From: Blastomonas sp. CACIA14H2
GTDB lineage: Bacteria; Pseudomonadota; Alphaproteobacteria; Sphingomonadales; Sphingomonadaceae
Reading direction: 5' to 3'
Length of the DNA: 64,000 nucleotides
NCBI GenBank assembly: GCA_000503195.1
Contig: AYSC01000018.1
Location: 1-64,000, forward strand
This document shows positions 26,206 through 35,108 of this stretch, piece by piece (the stretch's first letter is position 1; each line of letters opens with the position of its first letter). The position numbers and the translations under genes were made by a program. The notes under the pieces were generated by a model. That model had not been told where the DNA came from. It made no database searches and worked only from the letters and a program-made list of their open reading frames with translations.

Positions 26206-26652
26206 ATGACCGCTACGCCCGTCACCATCGCCCTGGCATCGGACCATGCCGCCGTCGCGCTCAAGGCCGAACTGGGTCAATGGTTGCGTGACCAGGGGCA
26301 TGATGTGACCGATCTGGGCCCGGACAGCACCGACAGCGTCGATTATCCCGATTACGGCTTCAAGCTCGCGGCGCATGTCGCCAGCGGCGCGGCGGAATTT
26401 GGCGTCGCGCTGTGCGGATCGGGCATCGGCATCTCGATCGCGGTCAACCGCAACCCGGCCTGCCGCTGCGCGCTCGTTTCGGACGGCCTGTCCGCGCGCC
26501 TCTCGCGCCAGCACAACAACGCCAATGTCATCGCCATGGGTGCGCGGCTGATCGGGATCGACGCCGCCAAGGATTGCCTCGCCGCCTTCCTTTCGACCCC
26601 GTTCGAGGGCGGCCGCCACGAACGCCGCGTGGCCAAGCTGACCCCGGCCTGA
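26206..26652 (+). CDS. rpiB: Ribose 5-phosphate isomerase B
   Basis: RpiB interconverts ribose 5-phosphate and ribulose 5-phosphate in the pentose phosphate pathway. The 148-residue length fits. Seen are [16 protein letters not shown] near residue 6 (phosphate-binding), [10 protein letters not shown] near residue 47, and the catalytic Cys in [17 protein letters not shown] near residue 70. It stands 35 bp before glyA and is likely co-transcribed with it. LacA/B sugar isomerases are related but occur in pairs, so RpiB is preferred. Confidence 0.93.
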   Translation: MTATPVTIALASDHAAVALKAELGQWLRDQGHDVTDLGPDSTDSVDYPDYGFKLAAHVASGAAEFGVALCGSGIGISIAVNRNPACRCALVSDGLSARLSRQHNNANVIAMGARLIGIDAAKDCLAAFLSTPFEGGRHERRVAKLTPA

Positions 26653-26687
26653 TACAACCCCGTTCACCCTCCCCAATGGAGCCTGAA

Positions 26688-27998
26688 ATGTCGACCAATA
26701 CCGCGATCAACGAAATCCGCTCTTCCGGCTTTTTCAGCGAAGGTCTGTCCGTGACCGATCCCGCCGTCGCCGCCGCGATCGCCAAGGAGGTCCGCCGTGA
26801 GAAGAAGCAGATCGAGCTGATCGCTTCGGAAAACATCGTATCCAAGGCGGTGCTCGAGGCGCAGGGTTCGGTCTTCACCAACAAGTATGCCGAAGGCTAT
26901 CCCGGCAAGCGCTATTATCAGGGCTGCGCCCCCTCGGACGAGGTCGAGGCGCTGGCGATCGAGCGCGCGTGCAAGCTGTTCGGCGTCGGTTTCGCCAATG
27001 TGCAGCCGCATTCGGGCGCGCAGGCGAACGGCGCGGTGCTGCTCGCGCTGGTCAAGCCGGGCGAGACGATCCTGGGCATGTCGCTCGACGCGGGCGGTCA
27101 CCTGACGCACGGCGCGCGCGCCGCAATGTCGGGCAAGTGGTTCAACGCCGTCCAGTACGGCGTCACCCCTGATACCCATCTGATCGACTATGACGAGGTC
27201 CGCCGCCTCGCGCTCGAGCACAAGCCCAAGCTGATCTTCGCGGGCGGTTCGGCCTATCCGCGCCATATCGATTTCGCCAAGTTCCGCGAGATTGCCGATG
27301 AGGTCGGCGCGTATCTGCATGTCGACATGGCCCATTTCGCCGGCTTGGTCGCCGCAGGCGTGCACCCCTCGCCCTTCCCGCATGCGCATGTCGCCACCAC
27401 GACCACGCACAAGACGCTGCGCGGTCCGCGCGGCGGCATGATCCTGACCGATGACGAGGCGCTGGCGAAGAAGTTCAACTCGGCCGTGTTCCCCGGCATG
27501 CAGGGCGGCCCGCTGATGCACGTCATCGCCGCCAAGGCCGTGGCGTTCGGCGAAGCGCTGACGCCCGAGTTCAAGAGCTATTCGCGCGCGGTGATCGACA
27601 ATGCCAAGGCGCTGGCCAGCCGCCTCAAGGAGCGCGGCGCGGATCTGGTCGCAGGCGGCACCGACACCCATCTGGCGCTGATCGATCTGCGTCCGCTCGG
27701 CGTGACCGGCAAGGATGCCGACGAGGCGCTCGAGCGTGCCGGCATCACCTGCAACAAGAATGGCATCCCATTCGATCCGCTGCCGCCGACCAAGACCAGC
27801 GGCATCCGCGTCGGTTCGCCGGCCGGGACCACTCGCGGCTTCGGCGTCGCCGAATTCCGCGAGATCGGCGACATGATCGCCGATGTGCTCGACGGTCTGC
27901 GCGCCAAGGGCGAGCATGGCGACCCCGAGGTCGAGGCCAATGTCCGTCAGCGCGTCGAGGCGCTGTGCGACCGCTTCCCGATCTATCCGGAGCTTTGA
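26688..27998 (+). CDS. glyA: Serine hydroxymethyltransferase
   Basis: GlyA converts serine and tetrahydrofolate to glycine and methylene-tetrahydrofolate, the main one-carbon source. The 436-residue product has [20 protein letters not shown] near residue 45, [10 protein letters not shown] near 70, and the PLP Lys in [15 protein letters not shown] near residue 243. The ATG at 26688 is chosen by homology and is preceded by a GGAGCCTG ribosome site. It follows rpiB and precedes, by three bases, a small membrane protein gene. Confidence 0.97.
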   Translation: MSTNTAINEIRSSGFFSEGLSVTDPAVAAAIAKEVRREKKQIELIASENIVSKAVLEAQGSVFTNKYAEGYPGKRYYQGCAPSDEVEALAIERACKLFGVGFANVQPHSGAQANGAVLLALVKPGETILGMSLDAGGHLTHGARAAMSGKWFNAVQYGVTPDTHLIDYDEVRRLALEHKPKLIFAGGSAYPRHIDFAKFREIADEVGAYLHVDMAHFAGLVAAGVHPSPFPHAHVATTTTHKTLRGPRGGMILTDDEALAKKFNSAVFPGMQGGPLMHVIAAKAVAFGEALTPEFKSYSRAVIDNAKALASRLKERGADLVAGGTDTHLALIDLRPLGVTGKDADEALERAGITCNKNGIPFDPLPPTKTSGIRVGSPAGTTRGFGVAEFREIGDMIADVLDGLRAKGEHGDPEVEANVRQRVEALCDRFPIYPEL

Positions 27999-28001
27999 AC
28001 C

Positions 28002-28226
28002 ATGCAGAATCCTGACGATCCGCACAATTCGGGCGACCTGATCGCCGATGCCCGCGAGGAAATCGTGGGCATGGCCAAGCAGGGCATGGCGCATCCCTCG
28101 ACCAAGCCGGTGCTGACCGCCGGCGCGATCGGCGCTGTCGCCGGTGCCGTTTTGCCGGTCGTCAGCTGGCCGGTCGGCCTGCTCGCGGGCGCAGGGTTCA
28201 TGCTCTACAAGCGACTGCGTCCGTGA
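28002..28226 (+). CDS. Small membrane protein of unknown function
   Basis: The 74-residue product has a charged, acidic N-terminus ([20 protein letters not shown]) and a hydrophobic C-terminal half from about residue 37 ([20 protein letters not shown] and onward) that can form one long or two short membrane segments, ending KRLRP. A GGAG ribosome site lies eight bases upstream of the ATG, and only three bases separate it from the glyA stop. The neighbour nrdR follows 16 bp later, so it is part of the glyA-nrdR transcript. No family is recognised. Confidence 0.7.
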   Translation: MQNPDDPHNSGDLIADAREEIVGMAKQGMAHPSTKPVLTAGAIGAVAGAVLPVVSWPVGLLAGAGFMLYKRLRP

Positions 28227-28242
28227 AGGCTGCCGCCGCACG

Positions 28243-28704
28243 ATGAGATGCCCGTTCTGCGCGCACGAAAACAGCCAGGTCAAGGATAGCCGCCCCACCG
28301 AAGACGGGGCGGCGATCCGCCGTCGCCGCCAGTGCGAAAGCTGCGGCGCGCGCTTCACCACGTTCGAGCGGATCCAGCTGCGCGATATCATGGTGATCAA
28401 GAGCGAGAATCGCCGCGAACCGTTCAATCGCGCCAAGATCGAGAAATCGGTGGCGGTCGCCTGCCGCAAGCGCGGGATCGATCAGGAGCGGATCGACCAG
28501 CTCGTCTCGGGCATTCAGCGCCAGATCGAGACCTCGGGCGAGAACGAGATCGCCAGCCGCGAGATCGGCGGGATGGTGATGGACGGCCTGCGCATGCTCG
28601 ATTCGGTCGCCTATATCCGCTTCGCCAGCGTGTATCGCGATTTCAGCGAGGCGAAGGATTTCGAGGAATTTGCCAGCACCGTGAAGGATGTCGGTGGTGC
28701 CTGA
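28243..28704 (+). CDS. nrdR: Transcriptional repressor NrdR
   Basis: NrdR is a zinc-finger, ATP-cone repressor of ribonucleotide reductase genes. The 153-residue product has the four zinc cysteines Cys3, Cys6, Cys31 and Cys34 (MRCPFC and CESC), the [17 protein letters not shown] segment, and the ATP-cone from about residue 49 ([19 protein letters not shown]). The ATG at 28243 gives the conserved MRCPFC start. It overlaps the methyltransferase gene by 17 bases. The nrd genes it would control are not in this window. Confidence 0.96.
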   Translation: MRCPFCAHENSQVKDSRPTEDGAAIRRRRQCESCGARFTTFERIQLRDIMVIKSENRREPFNRAKIEKSVAVACRKRGIDQERIDQLVSGIQRQIETSGENEIASREIGGMVMDGLRMLDSVAYIRFASVYRDFSEAKDFEEFASTVKDVGGA

Positions 28705-29440
28705 GACGCTGGTTCCGCCGCCGGTCTTCATCCTCGTCCGTCCGCAGCTCGGCGAGAATATCGGCAAGGCAGCGCGGGCGATGCTCAATTTCGGGCTCAC
28801 CGACATGCGCCTGGTCGCGCCGCGCGATGGCTGGCCCAATCCTTCGGCGGGGCCGGCGGCCTCGGGCGCGGATGTGGTGCTGGAGCGCGCGCAGGTTTTC
28901 GAAACCGTCGCGGACGCCGTCGCCGACTGCCACCACGTTTATGCCACCACGGTGCGCAAGCGCGGCGTGACCAAGCCCGTTGTCACGCCCGAGGCCGCCG
29001 CGCGCGCGATGGTCGCCGCGCCAGGGCGCAGCGCGATCCTGTTCGGGCCCGAGCGTTCGGGCCTCGAAACCGATGACGTCGCCATCGCGCACGACATCCT
29101 GACCGTGCCGATCAACCCCGAGTTCGGGTCCTTGAACCTCGCCCAGGCGGTGATCCTGGTCGCCTATGAATGGTCGAAGACCGGCGGTCAGGGCCTCGCC
29201 TCACCGCCCCAGGTCGATCTCGACCCGCCCGCGGCGATGGAGGAGCTGGACGGCATGTTCGACCAGCTGTGCGGCATGCTGGAGGAGAAGAACTATTTCT
29301 TCCCCGAAAGCCGCGCCGCGACCAGCCGCCGCACCTTGCGCAACCTGGTCACCAAGCCGCAATGGAACAGCAACGAGGTGCGCACCTTTCGCGGCGTGCT
29401 CAGCACGCTCGCCAAGCCACCGCGCAAGCCGGTGAGTTGA
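28688..29440 (+). CDS. trmJ: TrmJ-like RNA (cytidine/uridine-2'-O-)methyltransferase
   Basis: This is a SPOUT-class methyltransferase that methylates ribose at position 32 of tRNAs in characterised relatives. The 250-residue product has [20 protein letters not shown] near residue 15, [16 protein letters not shown] near residue 116, and the knotted SAM site [16 protein letters not shown] near 138. The start is taken at ATG 28688, with a GTG at 28697 as an alternative that would shorten the overlap with nrdR. A paired palindromic repeat follows its end. Assignment to TrmJ and not another TrmH-like enzyme rests on the N-terminal segment. Confidence 0.87.
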   Translation: MSVVPETLVPPPVFILVRPQLGENIGKAARAMLNFGLTDMRLVAPRDGWPNPSAGPAASGADVVLERAQVFETVADAVADCHHVYATTVRKRGVTKPVVTPEAAARAMVAAPGRSAILFGPERSGLETDDVAIAHDILTVPINPEFGSLNLAQAVILVAYEWSKTGGQGLASPPQVDLDPPAAMEELDGMFDQLCGMLEEKNYFFPESRAATSRRTLRNLVTKPQWNSNEVRTFRGVLSTLAKPPRKPVS

Positions 29441-29458
29441 ATTCAGCGTTGAAACGCC

Positions 29459-29541
29459 GTCACCCCCGCGAAGGCGGGGGTCCCGCTTCGTCAGCGCGAT
29501 AGAAGCGGAAGCGGGATTCCCGCCTTCGCGGGAATGACGGG
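29459..29541. repeat. Paired palindromic repeat (type B) between convergent genes
   Basis: CCCCCGCGAAGGCGGGGGTC (29463) and GGGATTCCCGCCTTCGCGGG (29513) are two hairpins in head-to-head orientation about 30 bp apart, with flanks TCCCGCTT and AAGCGGGA inverted. It lies 18 bp after the methyltransferase stop and 37 bp before the converging DUF6456 stop. Confidence 0.75.
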
Positions 29542-29577
29542 ATTTGGCGACATTCGGCTGCAATTTGGCGACATATC

Positions 29578-30105
29578 TCACCCCGGCAGCCGATAGAAAT
29601 CCGCCAGCCTATCTAGCGCCAGCCGTAGCACCAGACGGCCCGAGCGCACCGGCCAGCCGAGTGCCTTTTCCGCGATCGGCATCGCCTCCCCAGCGCAGAT
29701 CACCCGCCAGGCGATGTCGTTGAGGTCGCGCCCCAGCGCCGCCATCGCCGCATCGAAGCGCTGGCGCGCCGCCGCCTGGCGCTCGGTCGGCTCGAGATGA
29801 TCGTCGCTGCCCCGGCGCGCGCCCGAACGCGGCGCCGCGTCCCAGCGCATCGTGAGCGAAGGTGCCAGGTTTGCGCGCTCCCAGTCGCTGCGCAGCTTCT
29901 CGCCCGCATCGAATTGCCGCTCGCCGATCAGCCCGCGCGCGAGCAGCCAGCCGAGCGGCGATTCAGCCAGGTTCACCGTCACCGAGCGCGCCGGCCGACG
30001 CGCGCCATCGACCCTGCGCCCGACCGTGTCGCCCTCGATTACCTTTTCCGCGAGCAGCCTGCCGGCCTCTGCCCGCACCCCGCGCATCGCCTGCTTCTGG
30101 GCCAT
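29578..30105 (-). CDS. DUF6456 domain-containing protein
   Basis: The 175-residue product carries the segment NLAESPLGWLLARGLIGERQ near residue 45 and AGEKLRSDWERANLAPSLTM near residue 67, followed by RWDAAPRSGARRG and a C-terminal helical part with AALGRDLNDIAWRVICAGEA. This pattern fits DUF6456, a domain found in alphaproteobacteria with no established function. A GGGGAGC ribosome site precedes the ATG. The basic, Arg-rich character and the divergent helix-turn-helix gene 97 bp away suggest a nucleic-acid-related role (inference). Confidence 0.72.
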   Translation of the reverse strand: MAQKQAMRGVRAEAGRLLAEKVIEGDTVGRRVDGARRPARSVTVNLAESPLGWLLARGLIGERQFDAGEKLRSDWERANLAPSLTMRWDAAPRSGARRGSDDHLEPTERQAAARQRFDAAMAALGRDLNDIAWRVICAGEAMPIAEKALGWPVRSGRLVLRLALDRLADFYRLPG

Positions 30106-30202
30106 GTTCAGCTCCCCTGATGGTTCGTGATGGAAGAAGCACTTGCCACAATGGTTGGATTGTAGGAAAGAGAATTATCCATATTGGTTAGGACATGCTC
30201 CC

Positions 30203-30766
30203 ATGATCAACCGTATCCGCGACGTGCGCCGCGCCCGCAACCTGACGCTGGAAGAGGTGGCGCAGCGCTGTGATCCGCCGACCACCGCGCAGACCATCGG
30301 GCGGCTCGAGACCGGTACGCGCACGCTCTCGCTCGACTGGCTGAACCGTATCGCGGCGGCGCTCGAGGTCGAATCGAGCGCACTGGTCAGCAGTTCGGCG
30401 GCATCCGATCTTCCGCTCGTCGCGCTGCTGTCTGCCGACGGCGCGCGCGCACCGACCCGCACCGAACGCGCATTGCCCCCCATTGCGGCGGACAATCTGA
30501 TGGCGCTGCGCGTCAGCGCCAGCATCGGCGACTATCGCAGCGGCGACATGGTCTGGCTGCGTCGGGTCGGGCAGGCCGATCTCGCCAGCGCGCTCAACCG
30601 CGATGTGCTGGTGCCGCGCCCGGCGGGACGCTTCGTCTTCGGCCGGCTGATCGCGCGCGAAGGCGGGCGGATGCAGATCCTCCCCCCCGGCCCAGGCTCG
30701 CGCCAGCAGGTGGTCAACGATCCACCCTGGCTGGCAGTGGCAGAAACGTTAATCCGCGCGCTGTAA
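30203..30766 (+). CDS. XRE-type helix-turn-helix regulator with S24-like C-terminal domain
   Basis: The 187-residue product has an N-terminal helix-turn-helix (INRIRDVRRARNLTLEEVAQ, then TIGRLETGTRTLSLDWLNRI) and a C-terminal region with YRSGDMVWLRR near residue 112 that resembles the S24/LexA-like peptidase fold. A clear catalytic Ser-Lys pair is not obvious, so autocleavage is uncertain. The ATG at 30203 is chosen because the helix-turn-helix begins there. It is divergent from the DUF6456 gene, and the 97-bp gap is AT-rich compared with its surroundings and probably contains the promoter and operator. Confidence 0.75.
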   Translation: MINRIRDVRRARNLTLEEVAQRCDPPTTAQTIGRLETGTRTLSLDWLNRIAAALEVESSALVSSSAASDLPLVALLSADGARAPTRTERALPPIAADNLMALRVSASIGDYRSGDMVWLRRVGQADLASALNRDVLVPRPAGRFVFGRLIAREGGRMQILPPGPGSRQQVVNDPPWLAVAETLIRAL

Positions 30767-30779
30767 GACTGGCGCGGTG

Positions 30780-31943
30780 ATGCGCATCCTGACCCTTGCC
30801 ACGCTGTTTCCCAATGCAGCGCGCCCCAATTTCGGCATATTCGTCGAGCGCCAGACGGCAACGCTCGCGGCCCGCGAGGATGTCGAGATCACCGTGATGA
30901 GTCCGCAGGCGGTTCCGCCCTGGCCGCTGTCACGCCACCCGCGCTATCACGCGATTGCACAATTGCCGTTTCGCGAAAGCTGGCGCGGGCTCGATGTCTA
31001 TCGCCCGGCATTCCTCCACCTGCCCGGCCTCGGCAACGCCCTTCAGCCGCAGCTGATGATCCGTTCGATCTGGCCGCTGGTCGAACGGTTGCATCGCGCC
31101 GCCCCTTTCGACCTGATCGATGCGGAATTCTTCTTTCCCGACGGACCCGCAGCGCGCGAACTCGCGCTGCGGCTGGCCATCCCCTATTCGGTCAAGGCCC
31201 GCGGCGCGGACATCCACCATTGGGGCAACGACGCGAAAACGCGCGAACAGGTGCTCCGCGCCGGGCAGGACGCGGCCGGGCTGCTGGCGGTCTCGGCAGC
31301 GATGAAGGGCGACATGGTCGCGCTCGGCATGGCCGAAGCGAAGATCACCGTGCATTATACTGGCTGCGACCAACAGCGCTTTGCGCCCCGCCCCGATGAC
31401 GGCCTGCGTGGGGAGCTCGGAATCGAAGGTCCGATGCTGATCACGGTGGGTGCGCTGATCGCGCGCAAGCGACAGGATCTGGTGATCGAGGCGCTGCCCG
31501 CATTGCCCGAGGCCACGCTGGTGCTGGCGGGTGCCGGCGAGCAGGAAGGCCGCTATCGCGCTCTGGCGCACAAACTGGGCGTGGAGAGTCGCGTGATCTT
31601 TGCAGGCGCGCTGCCGCATGAAGACCTTCCCCGCTGGCTGGCCGCAGCCGATGCGATGGTCCTGCCATCAAGGTCCGAGGGGCTGGCCAATGCCTGGGTC
31701 GAGGCGCTGGCCTGCGGCACGCCGATCGTGATCAGCGATGCAGGCGGCGCGGGCGAACTGCTGACCGATCCTGTTGCTGGCCGTATCGTCCCGCCGACAC
31801 CCCAGGCCCTGGCGTCCGCGATCAGCGAGCTGCTGGCGCTGACGCCCGACCGCGAGCGCGTGCGCGCCGCCGTTGCCGATTTCACCTGGGACCGTAATGC
31901 CGATGAGTTGCACCGGCATTTTTCCCGCCTGCTGTCGACCTAG
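30780..31943 (+). CDS. GT4-family glycosyltransferase
   Basis: The 387-residue product transfers a sugar from a nucleotide donor and has the GT-B fold of family GT4. The N-terminal domain starts MRILTLATLFPNAARPNFG; the C-terminal domain has VGALIARKRQDLVIEAL near residue 222 and the retaining-enzyme motif SEGLANAWVEALACGTPIV near residue 300. It has no neighbours from a polysaccharide operon here, so the acceptor is unknown. A GTG three bases upstream is an alternative start. Its TAG stop shares a CTAG with the stop of the converging PilZ gene. Confidence 0.87.
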   Translation: MRILTLATLFPNAARPNFGIFVERQTATLAAREDVEITVMSPQAVPPWPLSRHPRYHAIAQLPFRESWRGLDVYRPAFLHLPGLGNALQPQLMIRSIWPLVERLHRAAPFDLIDAEFFFPDGPAARELALRLAIPYSVKARGADIHHWGNDAKTREQVLRAGQDAAGLLAVSAAMKGDMVALGMAEAKITVHYTGCDQQRFAPRPDDGLRGELGIEGPMLITVGALIARKRQDLVIEALPALPEATLVLAGAGEQEGRYRALAHKLGVESRVIFAGALPHEDLPRWLAAADAMVLPSRSEGLANAWVEALACGTPIVISDAGGAGELLTDPVAGRIVPPTPQALASAISELLALTPDRERVRAAVADFTWDRNADELHRHFSRLLST

Positions 31944-32287
31944 CGACGTTCCTGGCGCTCACGCAACGTGCGGATGATGCGGTTGCAGATCGTCGGGCTG
32001 AGCGCCTCGACGAAGTGGCAGCCGAAAAGATGGCCTTCGGCCCAGACGATCTCGCCGTGAATGGGGGCAACACCGTCGATGGTGAGTGTCACCGGCGCGT
32101 GCATCCGCAACGGGTGGTCGGTTTCGAACCGGCATCCCGTGATCGAGAGGTTGGTGAGCATCACCGTGCAATGGCGACGCCCCTGGTCGACCAGTTCAGC
32201 CTCGATATTGACATTGATACGGATGGCGAAGCGGCGATCCGCCGCTGGCTTGCCCTGGGGGCCCTGCCTTCCTGTCAACGCTGCCAT
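31940..32287 (-). CDS. PilZ domain protein (predicted c-di-GMP-responsive)
   Basis: The 115-residue product is a stand-alone PilZ domain: RRFAIRINVNIEAELVD near residue 18 (RxxxR-like), LTNLSITGCRFETDHPLRM near residue 45 (D/NxSxxG signature, here NLSITG), then VTLTIDGVAPIHGEIVWAEG and GCHFVEAL. Such domains bind c-di-GMP and alter motility or surface polysaccharide. The ATG at 32287 is chosen because a GGAGG site lies five bases upstream; the frame also opens from a TTG at 32350. It converges with the glycosyltransferase gene with overlapping stops. Confidence 0.82.
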   Translation of the reverse strand: MAALTGRQGPQGKPAADRRFAIRINVNIEAELVDQGRRHCTVMLTNLSITGCRFETDHPLRMHAPVTLTIDGVAPIHGEIVWAEGHLFGCHFVEALSPTICNRIIRTLRERQERR

Positions 32288-32447
32288 AACGGCCTCCAGC
32301 AACCCTTGTTCTTTGCGCCGTGCGGTCTGCAAGCAGACAGCTTGGTGCAATCGCTCAAGGCTTTAGCGCGCAGAGCCTAATCGAGCGTAAACGGAAGTGA
32401 AGAAATGATGACAGTCGCATATTGAGGCGAAGGCCAAGGCGCGGGCA

Positions 32448-32480
32448 AATAAAAACGCCCGGCAGCAGGGCTGCCGGGCG
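32448..32480 (-). terminator. Rho-independent terminator of the lipoprotein gene
   Basis: On the minus strand an 11-bp perfect stem CGCCCGGCAGC/GCTGCCGGGCG with a three-base loop is followed by TTTTTATTT. It lies about 40 bp after the stop of the low-complexity lipoprotein gene. Confidence 0.85.
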
Positions 32481-32521
32481 TCCTTATGGCTTTGCCCTTT
32501 CGGGCGAAGTGAGCGTGAAGC

Positions 32522-32812
32522 TTACTTCTTTTCTTCAGCCGGAGCGGCCGGAGCAGCGGCGTCAGCAGCCGGAGCGGCTTCTGCACCAGCAGCGGCGCCA
32601 GCTTCGGCACCGGCTTCGGCGCCAGCTTCAGCACCGGCTTCCATGCCAGCTTCGGCGCCTTCAGCGGCCGGAGCTTCCATGGCTTCTTCAGCGGGAGCTT
32701 CGGTGGTGGCTTCTTCGGCGGGAGCTTCTTCAGCCTTTTCCGGCGAGCAAGCGGCGAGAGCCAGAACGCCAGCGACGGCGAAAACCGGGCTCAGCTTGAG
32801 AATGGACTTCAT
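32522..32812 (-). CDS. Low-complexity Ala/Glu-rich lipoprotein
   Basis: The 96-residue product has a lipoprotein signal (MKSILKLSPVFAVAGVLALA, then ACSPEK with the lipidated Cys at residue 22) and a tail composed almost only of Ala, Glu, Gly and Pro, including tandem GAEA units. It has its own promoter-like sequence upstream and a strong terminator downstream, so it is a single-gene transcript, possibly abundant. It could be a small structural envelope lipoprotein; similar Ala/Glu-rich lipoproteins are frequent but poorly studied. No enzymatic function is expected. Confidence 0.8.
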   Translation of the reverse strand: MKSILKLSPVFAVAGVLALAACSPEKAEEAPAEEATTEAPAEEAMEAPAAEGAEAGMEAGAEAGAEAGAEAGAAAGAEAAPAADAAAPAAPAEEKK

Positions 32813-32850
32813 GGTACTTTTCCCCTTCGTTGCGGAAACAAGAGCCCGCG

Positions 32851-32879
32851 TTGTATCGACACCCTAGGGACTCTGGCAA
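32851..32879 (-). promoter_or_regulatory. Sigma-70-like promoter of the lipoprotein gene
   Basis: On the minus strand TTGCCA (32874-32879) and ATACAA (32851-32856) are separated by exactly 17 bp, about 40 bp upstream of the lipoprotein ATG, which is preceded by a GAAGGGGAAAAG ribosome site. Confidence 0.5.
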
Positions 32880-33341
32880 GATGTATTTCTTGCACTGGCG
32901 CAGGAAGGACACGCCGCATTTGGCCCGACCCCTTTCCCCCGCACCCTTGGGAACCGTGCATATAGCCGGTTTGTGAGGGGCGGAAAAGAGGATAAAATAT
33001 TGGCACTGTTGGTGTCTTTTTGTCGATCCAAAGCCCTGCTGACGAATGTCCAACAGGGCGTCGAAGCGGCTTCAGGCTGATCGCCACCCGACCCTGCGGC
33101 CGAATTAAAACCGTTTCGTATCATTGGCTTGATTGAAGCCATCAAGCACCTGCTTATTCGGCCGGCCGTCGCTCCGGCCCTGCCCCGCCTGGCCATCTCG
33201 CCCCGCGCCGAGCCGCGACCGCCCGCTCGGGCCGAGGCATGGCAGGCCATGCCGAATCAGCGGCTTGACCCGGGCGTTCCATCTGTGCGAGCGCGGCGAA
33301 GATGGCGGCGCCAGCCGCGCCCAGAGCAGGAAATTGGAACC
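32880..33341. other. Intergenic stretch without an assigned gene
   Basis: This 460-bp stretch lies between the lipoprotein promoter and the aldo/keto reductase start. It is locally AT-rich near 32990-33060 (GGATAAAATATTGG, TGTCTTTTTGTCG), which may hold a plus-strand promoter. The aldo/keto reductase frame stays open back to 33129, but the translated segment is Pro/Arg-rich with no resemblance to the family. A short hairpin CCCTG...CAGGG is seen near 33034-33058. Nothing else is recognised. Confidence 0.4.
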
Positions 33342-34331
33342 GTGACCGCACGCATCATCAACAACCGTCCCGTCCAGCCGATCGGCCTGGGCTGCATGTC
33401 GCTGAGCTGGGGCTATGGCACGCTGCCGCCGCGCGAGACGGCGGCCGCATTGCTCCACCGCGCGCTCGACCTGGGCTATGACCATCTCGACACCGCCAAT
33501 ATCTATGGCCTCGGGCATAACGAAACGCTGATCGGCGAGGCGCTGAAGGGTCGGCGGCAGCAATTTTTCCTGGCGACCAAGATGGGCATCGTGATCGAGG
33601 GCGAAAAGCGCGGAATCAACTGTCGCCCCGAAGCGATCCGCCGCTGCATCGATGAGTCGCTCACCCGGCTGCAGACCGACCATGTCGATCTCTATTACAT
33701 GCACCGCCGCGACCGCGATGTGCCGATCGAGGAATCGGTGGGCGCGATGGCGGACCTGATCAAGGAAGGAAAGATCGGCAGCATCGGGCTGTCCGAAATG
33801 TCGGCAGAAACGCTGCGGCGCGCGGCGGCCGAGCACCCGATCGCGGCCATGCAGACCGAGTATTCGCCCTGGACGCGCGAGCCTGAAATCGCGGTGCTCG
33901 AAGCATGCGCCGAACTCGGCACGACCTTTGTCGCCTTCTCGCCGGTCGCGCGCGGGGTACTCGCCAATGGCGTGCAGGATGCCGACGCGCTGACCGAAAA
34001 GGACCTGCGGCGCGGCATGCCCCGCTTCAATGCGGATAACTGGCCGAAGAACCGCGCGCTCGCCGAAGCGTTCAACGCCATCGCGGCGGAGCTCGAGGTC
34101 ACCCCTGCCCAGTTGTCGCTTGCCTGGGTGCTCTCGCGCGGCGAGCATGTCGTCGCCATCCCGGGCACCGCGTCGATCGCGCATATGGAAGAGAATTTCG
34201 CGCGGGCAGACTGGACCATCCCGGCAGACGCCGCGGCACGCATCGACGAACTGATCAACGAACGCACCGTCAGCGGCCCGCGCTACGGCGAGGCGATGCA
34301 GCGCACGATCGATACGGAGCAATTCGGGTAA
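33342..34331 (+). CDS. Aldo/keto reductase
   Basis: The 329-residue product is an NADPH-dependent oxidoreductase with a TIM-barrel fold. The catalytic tetrad is complete: Asp50 and Tyr55 in LDTANIYGLG, Lys80 in LATKMG and His121 in YYMHRRD. The NADPH-binding C-terminal part has AIPGTASIAHMEENF near residue 280. The GTG at 33342 is chosen because family similarity begins at VTARIINNRPVQPIGLGCM and GGA/AGGA ribosome signals lie just upstream; a longer start is possible. It is monocistronic, and the substrate cannot be told. Confidence 0.87.
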   Translation: MTARIINNRPVQPIGLGCMSLSWGYGTLPPRETAAALLHRALDLGYDHLDTANIYGLGHNETLIGEALKGRRQQFFLATKMGIVIEGEKRGINCRPEAIRRCIDESLTRLQTDHVDLYYMHRRDRDVPIEESVGAMADLIKEGKIGSIGLSEMSAETLRRAAAEHPIAAMQTEYSPWTREPEIAVLEACAELGTTFVAFSPVARGVLANGVQDADALTEKDLRRGMPRFNADNWPKNRALAEAFNAIAAELEVTPAQLSLAWVLSRGEHVVAIPGTASIAHMEENFARADWTIPADAAARIDELINERTVSGPRYGEAMQRTIDTEQFG

Positions 34332-34361
34332 ATTCTTCGCACGGCGATTGCGGCGATAAAT

Positions 34362-34438
34362 TGGTCGGGACGAGAGGATTCGAACCTCCGACCCCCACAC
34401 CCCCAGTGTGATGCGCTACCAGGCTGCGCTACGTCCCG
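34362..34438 (-). tRNA. tRNA-Pro (anticodon GGG)
   Basis: The minus strand folds into a complete cloverleaf: acceptor CGGGACG/CGTCCCG, D arm GCGC-AGCCTGGTA-GCGC, anticodon stem TCACA/TGTGG with loop CTGGGGG giving anticodon GGG, T arm GGAGG-TTCGAAT-CCTCT, and an encoded ACCA end. The 77-nt gene lies alone between the aldo/keto reductase and yajC. Confidence 0.96.
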
Positions 34439-34636
34439 ACCTTGGGCTTCAGCCGCGCCTGCGGCAAAAGCGAAGCGCGCCTATATGGCGATGCGGCGCG
34501 CTTGGCAACCCCGTGATGCACAAGTTCGCATGCCTCATCGCCAATTGCCTTGCGTGGCCGATAATGATAGGCGCGCCCATCGCTGCGACCGGCTGATTGT
34601 CGGCCAATCGCTCCCTTTTTCCTTTCTACGCTTCGG

Positions 34637-34975
34637 ATGACATTGCCCATGGACTCGACCCTTTTGCTTGCACTGGCCGCCGCCGCCCCTGGCGCTGCAC
34701 CGGCCTGGACCCAGCTTCTGATGTTCGTGCCGCTGCTGGCGATATTCTATTTCCTGATCATCCGCCCGCAGCAGCGCCAGATGAAGGCGCACAAGGCCAA
34801 GATCGACGCGGTCAAGCGCGGCGACCAGGTGATTACCGGCGGCGGTCTGGTCGGCAAGGTGACCAAGGTGGACGAGGCCTATGTCGAGATCGATCTTGGC
34901 GGCGCGAAGGTGCGCGCGGTCAAGTCGACGCTGAGCGATGTGATCCAGCCCGGCGGCGCGCCCGCCAACGACTGA
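34637..34975 (+). CDS. yajC: Preprotein translocase accessory subunit YajC
   Basis: YajC associates with SecDF and YidC at the Sec translocon in the inner membrane. The 112-residue product has one membrane segment ([20 protein letters not shown] near residue 28) with the characteristic RPQQ motif, followed by the small cytosolic domain with [17 protein letters not shown]. The start may be ATG 34637 or ATG 34649. It is the first gene of the yajC-secD-secF operon, with a 133-bp gap before secD. Confidence 0.94.
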   Translation: MTLPMDSTLLLALAAAAPGAAPAWTQLLMFVPLLAIFYFLIIRPQQRQMKAHKAKIDAVKRGDQVITGGGLVGKVTKVDEAYVEIDLGGAKVRAVKSTLSDVIQPGGAPAND

Positions 34976-35108
34976 GCGACGAGCGGGAACGACCTGCCGC
35001 CTTGCCGCCTGTAGCGCGCATGAATATATGGCGCGCACATCCGGCCCGCGCGGGCCAGACCCGGCAAGCCGCCGCGTCTGAGCCGGCACTGCCAAGGAAG
35101 CGAGAAGA

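Noticed and set aside
32288-32350. A longer PilZ protein from a TTG start
   Set aside because: The ATG at 32287 has a GGAGG site five bases upstream, and the extra residues are outside the domain.
32560-32660. Tandem GAEA-coding repeats resembling a short direct-repeat array
   Set aside because: They lie in frame inside the lipoprotein gene and have no spacers of constant length, so they are a protein repeat and not a CRISPR array.
33129-33341. An N-terminal extension of the aldo/keto reductase
   Set aside because: The extra 71 residues are Pro/Arg-rich and unlike the family, while the GTG at 33342 has ribosome-site sequence and begins exactly where homology starts.
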